Of a stretch of DNA of 64,000 bases, positions 16,344 to 25,183 are shown piece after piece. Numbering within the stretch: position 1 is the stretch's first letter; each line of letters opens with the position of its first letter. The stretch is from GWF2-33-9 sp964500435 (GTDB taxonomy: Bacteria; Bacteroidota; Ignavibacteria; Kapaibacteriales; UBA2268): the NCBI GenBank assembly GCA_964500435.1, contig CAZCNL010000002.1, positions 186,001 through 250,000 of the forward strand, given 5' to 3'. Position numbers and translations under genes: made by a program. Under the pieces are notes generated by a model that worked only from the letters and a program-made list of their open reading frames with translations, ran no database searches and was not told the origin of the DNA.

Positions 16344-18974
16344 ATGAGTGAAAATTTAACACCACTTACGAAGCAATATAATCAGATAAAGGCCAAATAT
16401 CCTGATTCTATTTTATTATTTAGATTAGGTGATTTTTTCGAAACATTTAATGATGATGCTGTAATTACATCGAAGGTATGTGGGCTTGCTTTAACAAAGA
16501 GAAATAATGGTGCCGCCGGGACGATGCCGCTTGCTGGGTTTCCCTTTCATCAATTGGATAATTATTTGCCTAAACTCGTTCGTGCAGGTTATAGAGTTGC
16601 GGTTTGCGACCAACTTGAAGACCCTAAAAATGCTCGTGGAATCGTCCGTAGAGGTGTTACGGAAGTTATAACTCCAGGTGTGGCAATTTCTGATAAGTTA
16701 TTGCAAACTAAATCAAATAATTATATTTTAAGTTTATTTCAATTTAACAAAAAGCATAATTCAAGTTTCGGTGTTGCTTTTGCTGATGTCTCGACTGGCG
16801 AATTTCTTTGTAGCGAAATACCTTCGTATTTGCTAATTGACGTTTTAGGTAACATTTCACCAAGTGAATTTATTATTTCGAAGTCGCAAAAAGAAATTCT
16901 TTTGCCAATAATTGATTCACTTAATTTTAAAACTGCTGTTACTAAACTCGAAGATTGGTTTTTCGAAAGAACTTTTGCTTTGGATGCCCTTTTGAAGCAT
17001 TTTAAGGTTAATTCATTGAAAGGTTTTGGAATCAATAATTTTGAAGAAGGAATAATTTCTGCTGGTGCTTTATTATATTATATAAAAGAAACTCAGCAAG
17101 GTAAATTAGCACAAATTCAAAATATTTCTGTTTATAATCCATTTGATTTTATGGTCTTAGACCATATTACAAGAAAGAATTTAGAAATATTATTTTCGAA
17201 TAATGACACAGAACAAGGCAATACTTTACTTAAAGTTATCGATAAAACAATCACTCCGATGGGTGGTAGATTGTTAAAACGTTGGTTGACGCAACCTTTA
17301 TTGAATATTGAAAAAATAAATTCTCGCCTTGAAATTGTTGATGAATTCTATCAAAATGATGATTTACGACAAAATATATCGAAATTGCTCGAAGGAATGA
17401 GCGACTTGGAAAGACTTGTTTCTAAAATATCTTTTGGAAAAGCAAATCCTCGTGATTATGTTAATTTGAAAAACAGCCTAATTATTGTTAATGAACTCAA
17501 GCAATTCCAAGAATTTATTAAAAATAAATATTTATCTTCTTTGTTGAATTCATTGTTCAATATTGAAGATTTAATACTAGAAATTGACAAAGCAATTTTA
17601 AACGAACCTTCGTTAACTATTGGAATTGGACGAATTTTTAAGCAAGGTTATAATAAAGAATTAGATGAATACGTAAATTTGAAATACTCGGGTAAAGAAT
17701 GGCTCGCAAGTTTCCAAGAAAACGAAAGAAATCGCACGAGTATTCAATCGCTCAAAGTCGGTTACAATAGTGTTTTCGGTTATTATATCGAAGTTAGTAA
17801 AGCAAATACAAGCAAAGTCCCAAATGATTACGAACGTCGTCAAACTTTGACAAACGCAGAGCGATATATTACTCCTGAGTTAAAAGAATTCGAAACTAAA
17901 ATCTTGCAAACCGAAGAAGCTTTGCTTTCAATTGAGCAAAAATTAATAGAAGAAATTCGTGAATTTGCAATATCAAAAGTAAAAGAAATTCAACACAACT
18001 CTCAATTAATTGCTGAATTGGATTGCTTTGTAAATTTTGCTCAAATTTCCAAGGAAAATAATTATTGCAAACCAATAATTGATGATTCATATAGTTTAGA
18101 TATTGAAGATGGACGACATCCTGTAATAGAAAAATCATTAAAAATTGGACAGAATTATACTCCAAATTCGACTAATATAGATTACGAAAATGAACTAATA
18201 CAAATAATTACTGGACCTAATATGTCTGGTAAATCCAGCTATTTGAGGCAAGTAGGATTAATTATTTTAATGGGGCAAATTGGTTGTTTCGTACCCGCAA
18301 AAAGTGCTAAATTTGGTGTTGTAGATAAAATCTTTACACGTGTTGGTGCGTCAGATAATATCGTCGGTGGCGAAAGTACTTTTATGGTTGAAATGCAAGA
18401 AGCCGCAAATATTTTAAATAATGCTACATCTCGCAGCATTATTTTGTTAGATGAAGTCGGACGAGGTACGGCTACATTCGATGGTATTTCAATTGCTTGG
18501 GCTATAACTGAATATATTAACGATAAAATAAAAGCTAAAACGCTTTTTGCAACTCATTACCACGAACTTCAAGAACTCGAAAACTTGTACCCAAGAATTA
18601 AAAATTATAAAGTCGAAGTTATTGAAACTGGTAAAGATGTAATTTTTACACATAAATTATCAAAAGGTGGAAGCGACAACTCTTTCGGTATTTATGTAGC
18701 AAGAATTGCGGGTATGCCGATAGATTTAACAATTCGTGCTGAAGAAATATTAAAAACTATTTCGGATATTAAGCCCGAAAATTCTTCATCTCAATTTAAA
18801 ACGCAAAAGGCTAATACAAAAATGATTTCGCCGAAAAAGCACATCAAAGAGCAATTATCTATTTTTGAGTTCTATGATGACAAAATACGACAAAAATTGC
18901 AATCAATTAACCCCGAAAAACTTTCGCCTTTAGAGGCTTTACAAATTTTATACGAACTTAAAAAAATGTTATAA
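16344..18974 (+). CDS. mutS: DNA mismatch repair protein MutS
   Basis: 876 aa from the ATG at 16344, chosen because AAGGGA lies 6-11 bp upstream and the protein then begins MSENLTPLTKQY; a TTG at 16323 would overlap mtgA. Mismatch-binding domain I has the Phe-x-Glu element in GDFFETF. Connector, core and clamp regions follow (about 120-580). The C-terminal ATPase has Walker A GPNMSGKSSYLRQVG, then STFMVEMQE, Walker B IILLDEVGRGTATFDG and ATHYHELQEL. A short C-terminal dimerisation tail ends SPLEALQILYELKKML. It recognises base mismatches and starts repair with MutL. Typical length of MutS1. Confidence 0.97.
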   Translation: MSENLTPLTKQYNQIKAKYPDSILLFRLGDFFETFNDDAVITSKVCGLALTKRNNGAAGTMPLAGFPFHQLDNYLPKLVRAGYRVAVCDQLEDPKNARGIVRRGVTEVITPGVAISDKLLQTKSNNYILSLFQFNKKHNSSFGVAFADVSTGEFLCSEIPSYLLIDVLGNISPSEFIISKSQKEILLPIIDSLNFKTAVTKLEDWFFERTFALDALLKHFKVNSLKGFGINNFEEGIISAGALLYYIKETQQGKLAQIQNISVYNPFDFMVLDHITRKNLEILFSNNDTEQGNTLLKVIDKTITPMGGRLLKRWLTQPLLNIEKINSRLEIVDEFYQNDDLRQNISKLLEGMSDLERLVSKISFGKANPRDYVNLKNSLIIVNELKQFQEFIKNKYLSSLLNSLFNIEDLILEIDKAILNEPSLTIGIGRIFKQGYNKELDEYVNLKYSGKEWLASFQENERNRTSIQSLKVGYNSVFGYYIEVSKANTSKVPNDYERRQTLTNAERYITPELKEFETKILQTEEALLSIEQKLIEEIREFAISKVKEIQHNSQLIAELDCFVNFAQISKENNYCKPIIDDSYSLDIEDGRHPVIEKSLKIGQNYTPNSTNIDYENELIQIITGPNMSGKSSYLRQVGLIILMGQIGCFVPAKSAKFGVVDKIFTRVGASDNIVGGESTFMVEMQEAANILNNATSRSIILLDEVGRGTATFDGISIAWAITEYINDKIKAKTLFATHYHELQELENLYPRIKNYKVEVIETGKDVIFTHKLSKGGSDNSFGIYVARIAGMPIDLTIRAEEILKTISDIKPENSSSQFKTQKANTKMISPKKHIKEQLSIFEFYDDKIRQKLQSINPEKLSPLEALQILYELKKML

Positions 18975-18976
18975 AT

Positions 18977-19897
18977 ATGAATATAATCTCAACTTCAAAG
19001 AATTTATTAATTTTCCTTTTAGCTTTTGTTTGGTTATTTTCTATAACTTTTGCTAAACAACCTAAAGTTATTAAACCGAAAAAATTCGAAATCGGAATTT
19101 CATATAATGCCTATAATTCATCAAGTTATTATAATTTAAATGACTCGCTCATTACAACCCAATACGATACATTTAAAAACTATGATAGCACGGCTGATAC
19201 AACTGTTCGCTATACTTTTGATTTTACTCGTACAACTCTAACTTTAGATGGAAAATATAATGTTAATAATACTATGGCTGTCGGGCTCTCATTACCTTTA
19301 AGTTTTTATAAATTACGAGAAAGGTATTTGAGCGATGAATATGGTAACAGATTCGATAGAGGGAATTTTTCTTTAACACAATTGGATTATATTGAAATAA
19401 ATGCGGTTTACAAATTTGAAGCAGCGCAGTTATTTGGTGGTTTGGAAGCGAAAGTACGTATACCAAGCCGAGGGCAAAACGGTCTTTACGGGCATACTGA
19501 CTTTTTAAGTGATGGAGCATTCGAATTCCTCGCAGGTTCTTACTTTGGAGCCAAAGTTAATAAAACTAATTTTTTTACTGAAGTATTGTATAATTATCGA
19601 GCAGAAGACTACAAAGACCAATTTATTGTAAATTCTGGAATTGGTTTTACAACTGTGCCGAACACAGAATTGAAGTTATTTGCCGCAATGCATATTTCTG
19701 CAAGTTCATTCGATAATGTTCGACCTTTAAATATTAGAGAAACTGTTAGTCAGGAAAATAATTATGGAGTTGGGGCACTATTCAAAATTAACCTGACTGA
19801 TGAATTTAATACAACTTTTAACTACTTCGTAACTTTGGCAGGTAAAAACACCTGGAGCTACAGTTTATTTACGCTTTACGTTGGTTATCAATTTTAA
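18977..19897 (+). CDS. Outer membrane beta-barrel-like protein
   Basis: 306 aa starting 2 bp after mutS. Signal peptide at about 1-26 (FLLAFVWLFSITFA). The rest alternates polar and aromatic residues in strands (FEIGISYNAYNSSSYY, YNVNNTMAVGLSLPLSF, LFTLYVGYQF) and ends with an aromatic residue Phe, the usual signal for BAM-mediated insertion of an outer membrane barrel. No family is recognised. Location after mutS is probably operonic by position only; a mismatch repair role is unlikely. It could serve as a channel or a structural barrel. Confidence 0.7.
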   Translation: MNIISTSKNLLIFLLAFVWLFSITFAKQPKVIKPKKFEIGISYNAYNSSSYYNLNDSLITTQYDTFKNYDSTADTTVRYTFDFTRTTLTLDGKYNVNNTMAVGLSLPLSFYKLRERYLSDEYGNRFDRGNFSLTQLDYIEINAVYKFEAAQLFGGLEAKVRIPSRGQNGLYGHTDFLSDGAFEFLAGSYFGAKVNKTNFFTEVLYNYRAEDYKDQFIVNSGIGFTTVPNTELKLFAAMHISASSFDNVRPLNIRETVSQENNYGVGALFKINLTDEFNTTFNYFVTLAGKNTWSYSLFTLYVGYQF

Positions 19898-19943
19898 ATT
19901 AAAATATAAATAAATTCAAATATAATGCTTAATTTAACGATTT

Positions 19944-20480
19944 TTATATAACTTTCATAAATCGCATTTGCTTGACTGGGATTTTTGTATAAATATCAAC
20001 ATTATGAGATACTCCTAACTCATATAGTTCCCTTGAAGCAATTAGTAAAACTTGAGTATATTTTAAAAGTATTTCGTTATCGTGTGATCGGCTGTAAGTT
20101 ACGTATTTATTACGATAATGGAAAATCTCATGAATGGTTTCCCAATCTGAAAATACCTTTGAAATGACACACATACCACGTTTTGCAGTAAGTTCTTTTT
20201 GCCAAATGGAACGAAAGTCAGCCACAGTGGCGGCTGTTTCTAAATTTTTCTTAATGGAAATGCTTGGTGATTTGCCTAAACTTAAAATTATTCGTTTTAA
20301 TGACCATTCAAAGTGGAGCATAGCAAGTGAAAATGAAATCGATGGGTCTATTTCCATCATTTGAGTTATTAATAACTCTCTTTCGTAAACTGAATCATTG
20401 ACTAAAACATAAATACTCTCGTAATTTATCCAAGTGCAAAATACGAGTAATAATAATGAAAATTCGTTCAGAATTATCAT
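19944..20480 (-). CDS. Hypothetical protein, about 178 aa
   Basis: Start taken at the ATG at 20480; a TTG at 20507 would add nine residues. The N-terminus is hydrophobic (MIILNEFSLLLLVFCTWINY) but reads as a helix rather than a secretion signal. The body is all-helical and includes FEWSLKRIILSLG and IHEIFHYRNKYVTYSRSHD. The RN pair inside a long helix recalls HEPN-fold proteins, where R-x4-6-H is the ribonuclease signature. Here the spacing from RNKYVTYSRSH is looser, so this is only a possibility. Soluble, minus-strand, no partner beside it. Confidence 0.5.
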   Translation of the reverse strand: MIILNEFSLLLLVFCTWINYESIYVLVNDSVYERELLITQMMEIDPSISFSLAMLHFEWSLKRIILSLGKSPSISIKKNLETAATVADFRSIWQKELTAKRGMCVISKVFSDWETIHEIFHYRNKYVTYSRSHDNEILLKYTQVLLIASRELYELGVSHNVDIYTKIPVKQMRFMKVI

Positions 20481-20558
20481 ATATAGTAAATTAATTATCG
20501 TAGTCAATACATTATTTATTTAAGCGGGGGACAAACTTTCAAGAATTCTGCTTTTTTT

Positions 20559-21320
20559 TCAATCATACATAAAATATGCAAAATTTTTAAGCTTGTCGAT
20601 TACAAATTGTTTTCTTTCGTAAGGAACCCCAATTAATGTCCCGTCAGTCATTTCAATTTGCAAATTTTTATTTTTGGGGATTGCTGCCACGTAATGTATG
20701 TTGATAATATGACCTTTATGGACACGCAAAAAGATGTCTTGCGGTAGATGCTTTTCGACGAGTGAAAGAGTTTTACTTACCATTATACGCTTTCCATCTG
20801 TCAAAATAATTACTGTATAATTACTTTCACCTTCCAATCTTATAATAGAATCAATATTGAAAAATTTTTGACCTTCACTTGTTGGAATAGCAATTTTATT
20901 ATGCTTGGGAGTAGTTTCAGTTGGTTCAACAACAGATGGAAGTGGGTTGGTTTTAAATTTTTCTTGAAAATTATGATATTTTTGAATTGCATCCTTTAAA
21001 TTTTGAATTCCAATAGGTTTGACTAAAAAATGCACAGCGGGATAATCGAATGCTTCCAATGCATATCCAGAGTGACCTGTAATAAATATGATAACAGGTT
21101 GATAATCAAGACGGCGAATTAAGTCGAAGCCTTTACCATCCGGCATTTCGATATCCAAAATGATTAACTTTGGGCGAACTTTTTCAACTAATTTAATTCC
21201 CTCTGTTACTGAATTTGCTACCCCAAGCAAATTAATTTCTAAATCAAAATAAAGAATCAAATCTTTTAACGATTCAATTACACTCAGATCATCATCAACA
21301 ATTACAGATGGTATTTTCAT
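20559..21320 (-). CDS. LytTR-family response regulator
   Basis: 253 aa. Receiver domain at 1-120 with acidic pocket (VDDD, 8-11), phospho-acceptor Asp56 in LIILDIEMPDG, conserved Thr in FITGHSG and Lys101 in FLVKPIG. A linker of about 25 residues precedes a LytTR DNA-binding domain (about 147-245: DSIIRLEGESNYTVIILTDGK, VSKTLSLVEKHLP, FLRVHKGHIINIHYV). It should bind direct-repeat sites and switch transcription after phosphorylation. No histidine kinase of the LytS type is adjacent, so it is an orphan in this window. Regulated genes unknown. Confidence 0.93.
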   Translation of the reverse strand: MKIPSVIVDDDLSVIESLKDLILYFDLEINLLGVANSVTEGIKLVEKVRPKLIILDIEMPDGKGFDLIRRLDYQPVIIFITGHSGYALEAFDYPAVHFLVKPIGIQNLKDAIQKYHNFQEKFKTNPLPSVVEPTETTPKHNKIAIPTSEGQKFFNIDSIIRLEGESNYTVIILTDGKRIMVSKTLSLVEKHLPQDIFLRVHKGHIINIHYVAAIPKNKNLQIEMTDGTLIGVPYERKQFVIDKLKNFAYFMYD

Positions 21321-21381
21321 TTTTATCAGATAATAATTTTTAAAATTACAAAATAATATCCATTTGGTGTAATTTTCTATA

Positions 21382-21810
21382 TTAACTGATATATTTGGTT
21401 TTGAAATAATTTAAAGTATTAAAGACTAAATTTTTTAATTCATCAACATTTATATCTGAAAGTTTTTTGATATAAATACAACCTTTACCTTGTTTAAATT
21501 TACCCAAATTTTTTAAAAAGGATTCTTGATTTTCATTATAAGCTAAAACATATAAAGAAAAAGCCGCTTTTCTTGGTGAAAAGCCTACATAAAACCAATC
21601 GCCTTCTTGCTTGCTTCTTTCAGATTTGTAATGATAATTTCCAAAACCAATTATTGATGAACCCCAAATTTTAGGTTCGTAACCAGTCCACTCCTTCATA
21701 AGTTCCAATAACTTTAAACTATCAGTTTTTTTTTGAGTATCTTCAACGAACTGATTTATAAAATCAACAACATCGATATCACTTTCTTTCGTTTTTAAAA
21801 CATTTGCCAT
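21382..21810 (-). CDS. DUF1801 domain protein
   Basis: 142 aa. The pattern SLKLLELMKEWTGYEPKIWGSSIIGFGNYHYKSE (seen in pieces at about 32-65), then GDWFYVGFSPRKAAFSLYVL and KQGKGCIYIKKLSDIN, matches DUF1801 (YdhG-like) proteins: an alpha/beta fold with an iron-chaperone-like relative in Firmicutes, biochemical role unsettled. No signal or membrane segment. It lies 61 bp upstream of the LytTR gene on the same strand and may share its transcript. Confidence 0.8.
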   Translation of the reverse strand: MANVLKTKESDIDVVDFINQFVEDTQKKTDSLKLLELMKEWTGYEPKIWGSSIIGFGNYHYKSERSKQEGDWFYVGFSPRKAAFSLYVLAYNENQESFLKNLGKFKQGKGCIYIKKLSDINVDELKNLVFNTLNYFKTKYIS

Positions 21811-21968
21811 ATAATAATAAAATTAATTGTAAGTAAGTAATAATGCAATTTTAATAAATTTTGCACTACCGTTTAGTATTAATAACTACAAGAGATTTAT
21901 TAAATAAAAATAATGTCAATAATCTTTACGGTTATAAAGATAATCAAACGACTGAAATTATTTTACTG

Positions 21969-22247
21969 TTATACTTTAATGTCCAAATATCCTTTTGAAA
22001 TTTGATTTTGAGCAACTGATTGTATTTGTTGAGCTGGTGATGCAGCCGCCATCATTTGCAACAACTGTTTTTGTAAATTATTATCAGTTCCGACAACATT
22101 ACCGGTAGTTGCTTGTTTTAACATTTCAACTTGCATTTGTTGTTGAGGATTGCTACCTTCCTTGGTGGTTTTCAAACTTTGCGTTGTACGCATATATTTT
22201 TCGTCCTCGTTCATCCTCTTCATACTGCCCAATTGATTTATTTCCAT
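21969..22247 (-). CDS. Hypothetical small protein, 92 aa, Gln/Met-rich
   Basis: No family recognised. Short helical protein with a Gln- and Met-rich centre (NPQQQMQVEMLKQATTG, LLQMMAAASPAQQIQS), no Cys, no signal peptide and no membrane segment. A GGAGGA-type site lies just upstream of the ATG (complement of 22251-22256), supporting real translation. Composition resembles small structural or export-linked proteins, but nothing more can be said. Confidence 0.5.
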   Translation of the reverse strand: MEINQLGSMKRMNEDEKYMRTTQSLKTTKEGSNPQQQMQVEMLKQATTGNVVGTDNNLQKQLLQMMAAASPAQQIQSVAQNQISKGYLDIKV

Positions 22248-22374
22248 ATTTCCTCCATCACATAAATATTTTTTCTAATTTAATAAAAAGTTTTTATTTA
22301 ACAAAAGCTTTTTTAATATTATCGGTAATAATCGTTTCAATTTTAGTTTTATTTTAATTTTTACTATTAAAAAA

Positions 22375-23373
22375 CTATAGTTTTACAATTGTTTTTTTTG
22401 CTAATTTTCCTTGGAGCATCTTCGTCAATGCCAAAGGAACTTCATCTAATGTTATTTCATTATATAAAATATCAAAATTTTCGATGCACCAATTTGAATT
22501 CAATTGTTCCCATATTTTCAACCGCAATGGCATTTCTGTTTCCGCAGATTCTATTCCCAACAAGGCAATTCCTCTCAAAATAAATGGATAAACGGGCAAC
22601 TCGAACTTGTCCCCTGTAACAATTCCGATTACTGCAATTGCTCCACCTTTTTCGAGTTGACGGGCAATATTGACAAGTGTTTGTCCGCCTACATTGTCGA
22701 TAGCTGCTTTCCATCTTCTCGGTAAAAGTGGTCTATTACTTTCAACGGTAACTTCTTCTCTACTAATAACTTCCCTTGCTCCTATTTGCAACAAAAAATT
22801 CTTAAGTTCCGGCTTGCCTGTTGATGCTACAACTTCATATCCAATTTTTTTCAAAATTGCAATTGAAATAGTTCCGACTGCTCCGCTTGCACCTGTTACT
22901 AAAATTTTTCCCGTGTCCGGAGTAATTCCGTTGGATTGAAATCGATGAATTGCCAAACCAGCAGTAAATCCTGCTGTTCCGTATATCATTGCTTTTTTAA
23001 GGTCAAGATTTGAAGGAAGTTTCACAACCCATTTCGATGGAACTCGTATATATTCTTGGAATCCGCCGGATGTGTTCATTCCTAAATCATATCCCGTTAC
23101 AAGAACTTCGTCGCCAACAGAAAATTCTGGAACTACTGACTCAACAACTATTCCTGATGCATCAATACCAGGCGTATGAGGATAGTTTTTTGTTATTCCT
23201 TTATGTCCACTAAAGGAAAGTGCATCTTTGTAATTCAATGTAGAGTATGCAACTTTAATAGTTACTTCACCTGACGGTAACTCTTCGATATATTTTTCTT
23301 TAATTTCGTGGCGAAATTTTCCTTCAAAAGTTTCTTCAACTATTAATGCTTGATATTTAATATTTTCCATCAT
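22375..23373 (-). CDS. YhdH/AcuI-family NADPH:quinone oxidoreductase-like (acrylyl-CoA reductase family)
   Basis: 332 aa medium-chain dehydrogenase/reductase. The start region contains VAYSTLNYKDALSFSGHKGI (about 41-60) and YPHTPGIDASGIV, both typical of the YhdH/AcuI branch, followed by the Rossmann motif TGASGAVGTISIAILKKIG (about 160-178) and the end LKIWEQLNSNW ... LTKMLQGKLAKKTIVKL. AcuI reduces acryloyl-CoA to propionyl-CoA with NADPH; YhdH orthologs can have broader substrates. A link with the propionyl/methylmalonyl-CoA chemistry of the mmd operon at 27-31 kb is suggestive only. Divergent from the hydroxyacyl-CoA dehydrogenase gene, with about 140 bp between. Confidence 0.85.
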   Translation of the reverse strand: MMENIKYQALIVEETFEGKFRHEIKEKYIEELPSGEVTIKVAYSTLNYKDALSFSGHKGITKNYPHTPGIDASGIVVESVVPEFSVGDEVLVTGYDLGMNTSGGFQEYIRVPSKWVVKLPSNLDLKKAMIYGTAGFTAGLAIHRFQSNGITPDTGKILVTGASGAVGTISIAILKKIGYEVVASTGKPELKNFLLQIGAREVISREEVTVESNRPLLPRRWKAAIDNVGGQTLVNIARQLEKGGAIAVIGIVTGDKFELPVYPFILRGIALLGIESAETEMPLRLKIWEQLNSNWCIENFDILYNEITLDEVPLALTKMLQGKLAKKTIVKL

Positions 23374-23514
23374 CGAGTATGTTTTGTTATAACTTAAAAA
23401 TGAAATTATATAAATTATTGAAAAAGATTTAAATAAATTTATACAATATTGATTTAAATTTTATTAATTTTAAAATTATAAATTTACAAAAAAAATAAAA
23501 ACTACGAGGAAATT

Positions 23515-24402
23515 ATGGAAATAAAAAAAGTATTTATAATTGGTGCAGGAACAATGGGAAATGGAATTGCCCATACTTTCGCACAATTTGGTTACGATAC
23601 TACAATGATGGATATTTCTGATGAATTGTTAAAAAAAGCAATTTCAACAATCGAAAAAAATTTAGATAGACAAGTTAAAAAAGGTGGTATTACCGAAGAA
23701 GATAAAAACAAAACATTAAGCAATATAAAAACAACAATTTCAATGGAAGATTGCAAAGATGCTGATTTAATAATCGAGGCTGCAACCGAAAATAAAGATT
23801 TAAAATTCAAAATCTTCCAACAAATCGATTCCTTGGCAAAAGATAGTGCAATACTTGCATCTAATACTTCAACAATTTCAATAACAGAAATCGCTGCAAA
23901 AACCAAGAGAGCCGAAAAAGTTATCGGTATGCACTTTATGAATCCAGTTCCTATGATGAAATTGGTCGAAATAATCAGAGGAATTGCAACATCCAACGAA
24001 ACATATGAATTAATTAACAATACGGCACTTTCACTTTCAAAAATACCTGTTCTTTCGAATGATTATCCAGGATTTATCGCAAATAGAATTTTGATGCCAT
24101 TATTAAACGAAGCAATGTTTGCCTTAATGGAAGGAGTTGGAACAATTGAAGGAATAGACCAAGTAGCAAAATTAGGCTTTGCTCATCCAATGGGACCTCT
24201 GACCTTAGCAGATTTAATAGGTTTGGACACAACACTTGCAATAATGGAAGTATTACATAATGATATCGGCGATCCAAGATTCCGCCCTTGTCCTTTACTC
24301 AAAAAATTAGTAAATGCGGGTTACTATGGAAGGAAAAACGGCAAAGGCTTTTATGATTATTCTCAAAATCCACCAGTTCCTATCAATCTTAATATTTTTT
24401 AG
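23515..24402 (+). CDS. hbd: 3-hydroxyacyl-CoA (3-hydroxybutyryl-CoA) dehydrogenase
   Basis: 295 aa. NAD-binding GAGTMGNGIAHTFAQFG (about 10-26), catalytic His in GMHFMNPVPMMKLVEI (about 140), the partner Asn region and C-terminal domain with PGFIANRILMPLLNEA and FAHPMGPLTLADLIGLD. The C-terminal GYYGRKNGKGFYDY is characteristic of the short Hbd/PaaH/MmgB enzymes. It oxidises 3-hydroxybutyryl-CoA to acetoacetyl-CoA (or the reverse) in the cytoplasm, for beta-oxidation or for butyrate and PHA routes. An ACGAGGAA site precedes the ATG. The TPR gene follows after 8 bp. Confidence 0.94.
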   Translation: MEIKKVFIIGAGTMGNGIAHTFAQFGYDTTMMDISDELLKKAISTIEKNLDRQVKKGGITEEDKNKTLSNIKTTISMEDCKDADLIIEAATENKDLKFKIFQQIDSLAKDSAILASNTSTISITEIAAKTKRAEKVIGMHFMNPVPMMKLVEIIRGIATSNETYELINNTALSLSKIPVLSNDYPGFIANRILMPLLNEAMFALMEGVGTIEGIDQVAKLGFAHPMGPLTLADLIGLDTTLAIMEVLHNDIGDPRFRPCPLLKKLVNAGYYGRKNGKGFYDYSQNPPVPINLNIF

Positions 24403-24410
24403 AGGCGAAA

Positions 24411-25112
24411 ATGGAAGACATTCAAAATGTTAGATATGATTCCGATAACGAGTATTTGCTCAAAGCTTATAAATTAGAAGCAGAAGGTAAATATCTCGAA
24501 GCAATAAATCAATATAAAAGAGCATTGGAAGACGACCCTGCTTTGGTAATTGTTTATAAACATATCGGTAACATTTACTACAGAATGGGTAATTTAAAAA
24601 GCGCAGAAGAATATTTACGTAAAGCTGTCGAGGCAATGCCAACATTTCCTACTCCACTTTTCGAACTCGGACTTGCACTTTACCGTCAAGCACAAATTAA
24701 AAAAGCTATTGATTGTTTGGAAAAAGTTATTTTGATGGATAATACTTTTTTAATTGCGCATTATTGGCTTGGAATTTTATATTATCATTACGGGTTACCT
24801 TGCAAGGCTCGAGAAAGATATCGTCACGTGATTAGCGTAAACCCCGATTTTACAATTGCTTATTATCATCTCGGCGTTACCAATTTAAGAATGGGCAATT
24901 TCGACGAAGCTGTGAGCAACTTCACAAAATTAACTGAAGTAAATCCAGATAGCCCGACTGCTCATTCACTTCTTGGCGAAGCTTATTTGAATTTGGATAA
25001 AAAGATTGAAGCAAGAAAACATTTTAAAATCGCTTTAGAACTCGACCCCGACGATAAAAAAGCTAAAAATGGATTATTTTTAGCCTCAGATATATCCGAA
25101 AACGTTATGTAA
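24411..25112 (+). CDS. Tetratricopeptide repeat protein
   Basis: 233 aa, nearly all TPR helices: about six 34-residue units from residue 13 on, for example YLEAINQYKRALEDDP, NLKSAEEYLRKAVEAMP, QIKKAIDCLEKVI, NFDEAVSNFTKLTEVNPDS and KIEARKHFKIALELDPDD. No signal peptide, so a cytoplasmic scaffold. TPR domains bind partner peptides; the partner is unknown. It starts 8 bp after hbd and ends just before a hairpin terminator, so it is the last gene of this short operon. Confidence 0.9.
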   Translation: MEDIQNVRYDSDNEYLLKAYKLEAEGKYLEAINQYKRALEDDPALVIVYKHIGNIYYRMGNLKSAEEYLRKAVEAMPTFPTPLFELGLALYRQAQIKKAIDCLEKVILMDNTFLIAHYWLGILYYHYGLPCKARERYRHVISVNPDFTIAYYHLGVTNLRMGNFDEAVSNFTKLTEVNPDSPTAHSLLGEAYLNLDKKIEARKHFKIALELDPDDKKAKNGLFLASDISENVM

Positions 25113-25148
25113 AGATAAATATTCCTATTAAATTTAATATTACAAGAA

Positions 25149-25177
25149 AACCCCAAAAGCTCTTTACTTTTGGGGTT
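25149..25177. terminator. Bidirectional terminator
   Basis: AACCCCAAAAG (25149-25159) / CTTTTGGGGTT (25167-25177), perfect 11-bp stem, 7-nt loop. It lies between the converging TPR and Cache-protein genes; T-rich flanks exist on both strands (AATTTGTT downstream on plus; TTTTC on minus). Confidence 0.8.
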
Positions 25178-25183
25178 AATTTG

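Noticed and set aside
22371..22384. Palindrome AAAACTATAGTTTT at the stop of the AcuI-like gene
   Set aside because: Only 14 bp with no loop and no clear terminator or operator context.
25112..25183. Lost kinase or chemoreceptor part after the Cache sensor by a frameshift
   Set aside because: Only 72 bp separate the stop from the TPR gene and a perfect terminator fills it, so there is no room for an output domain.
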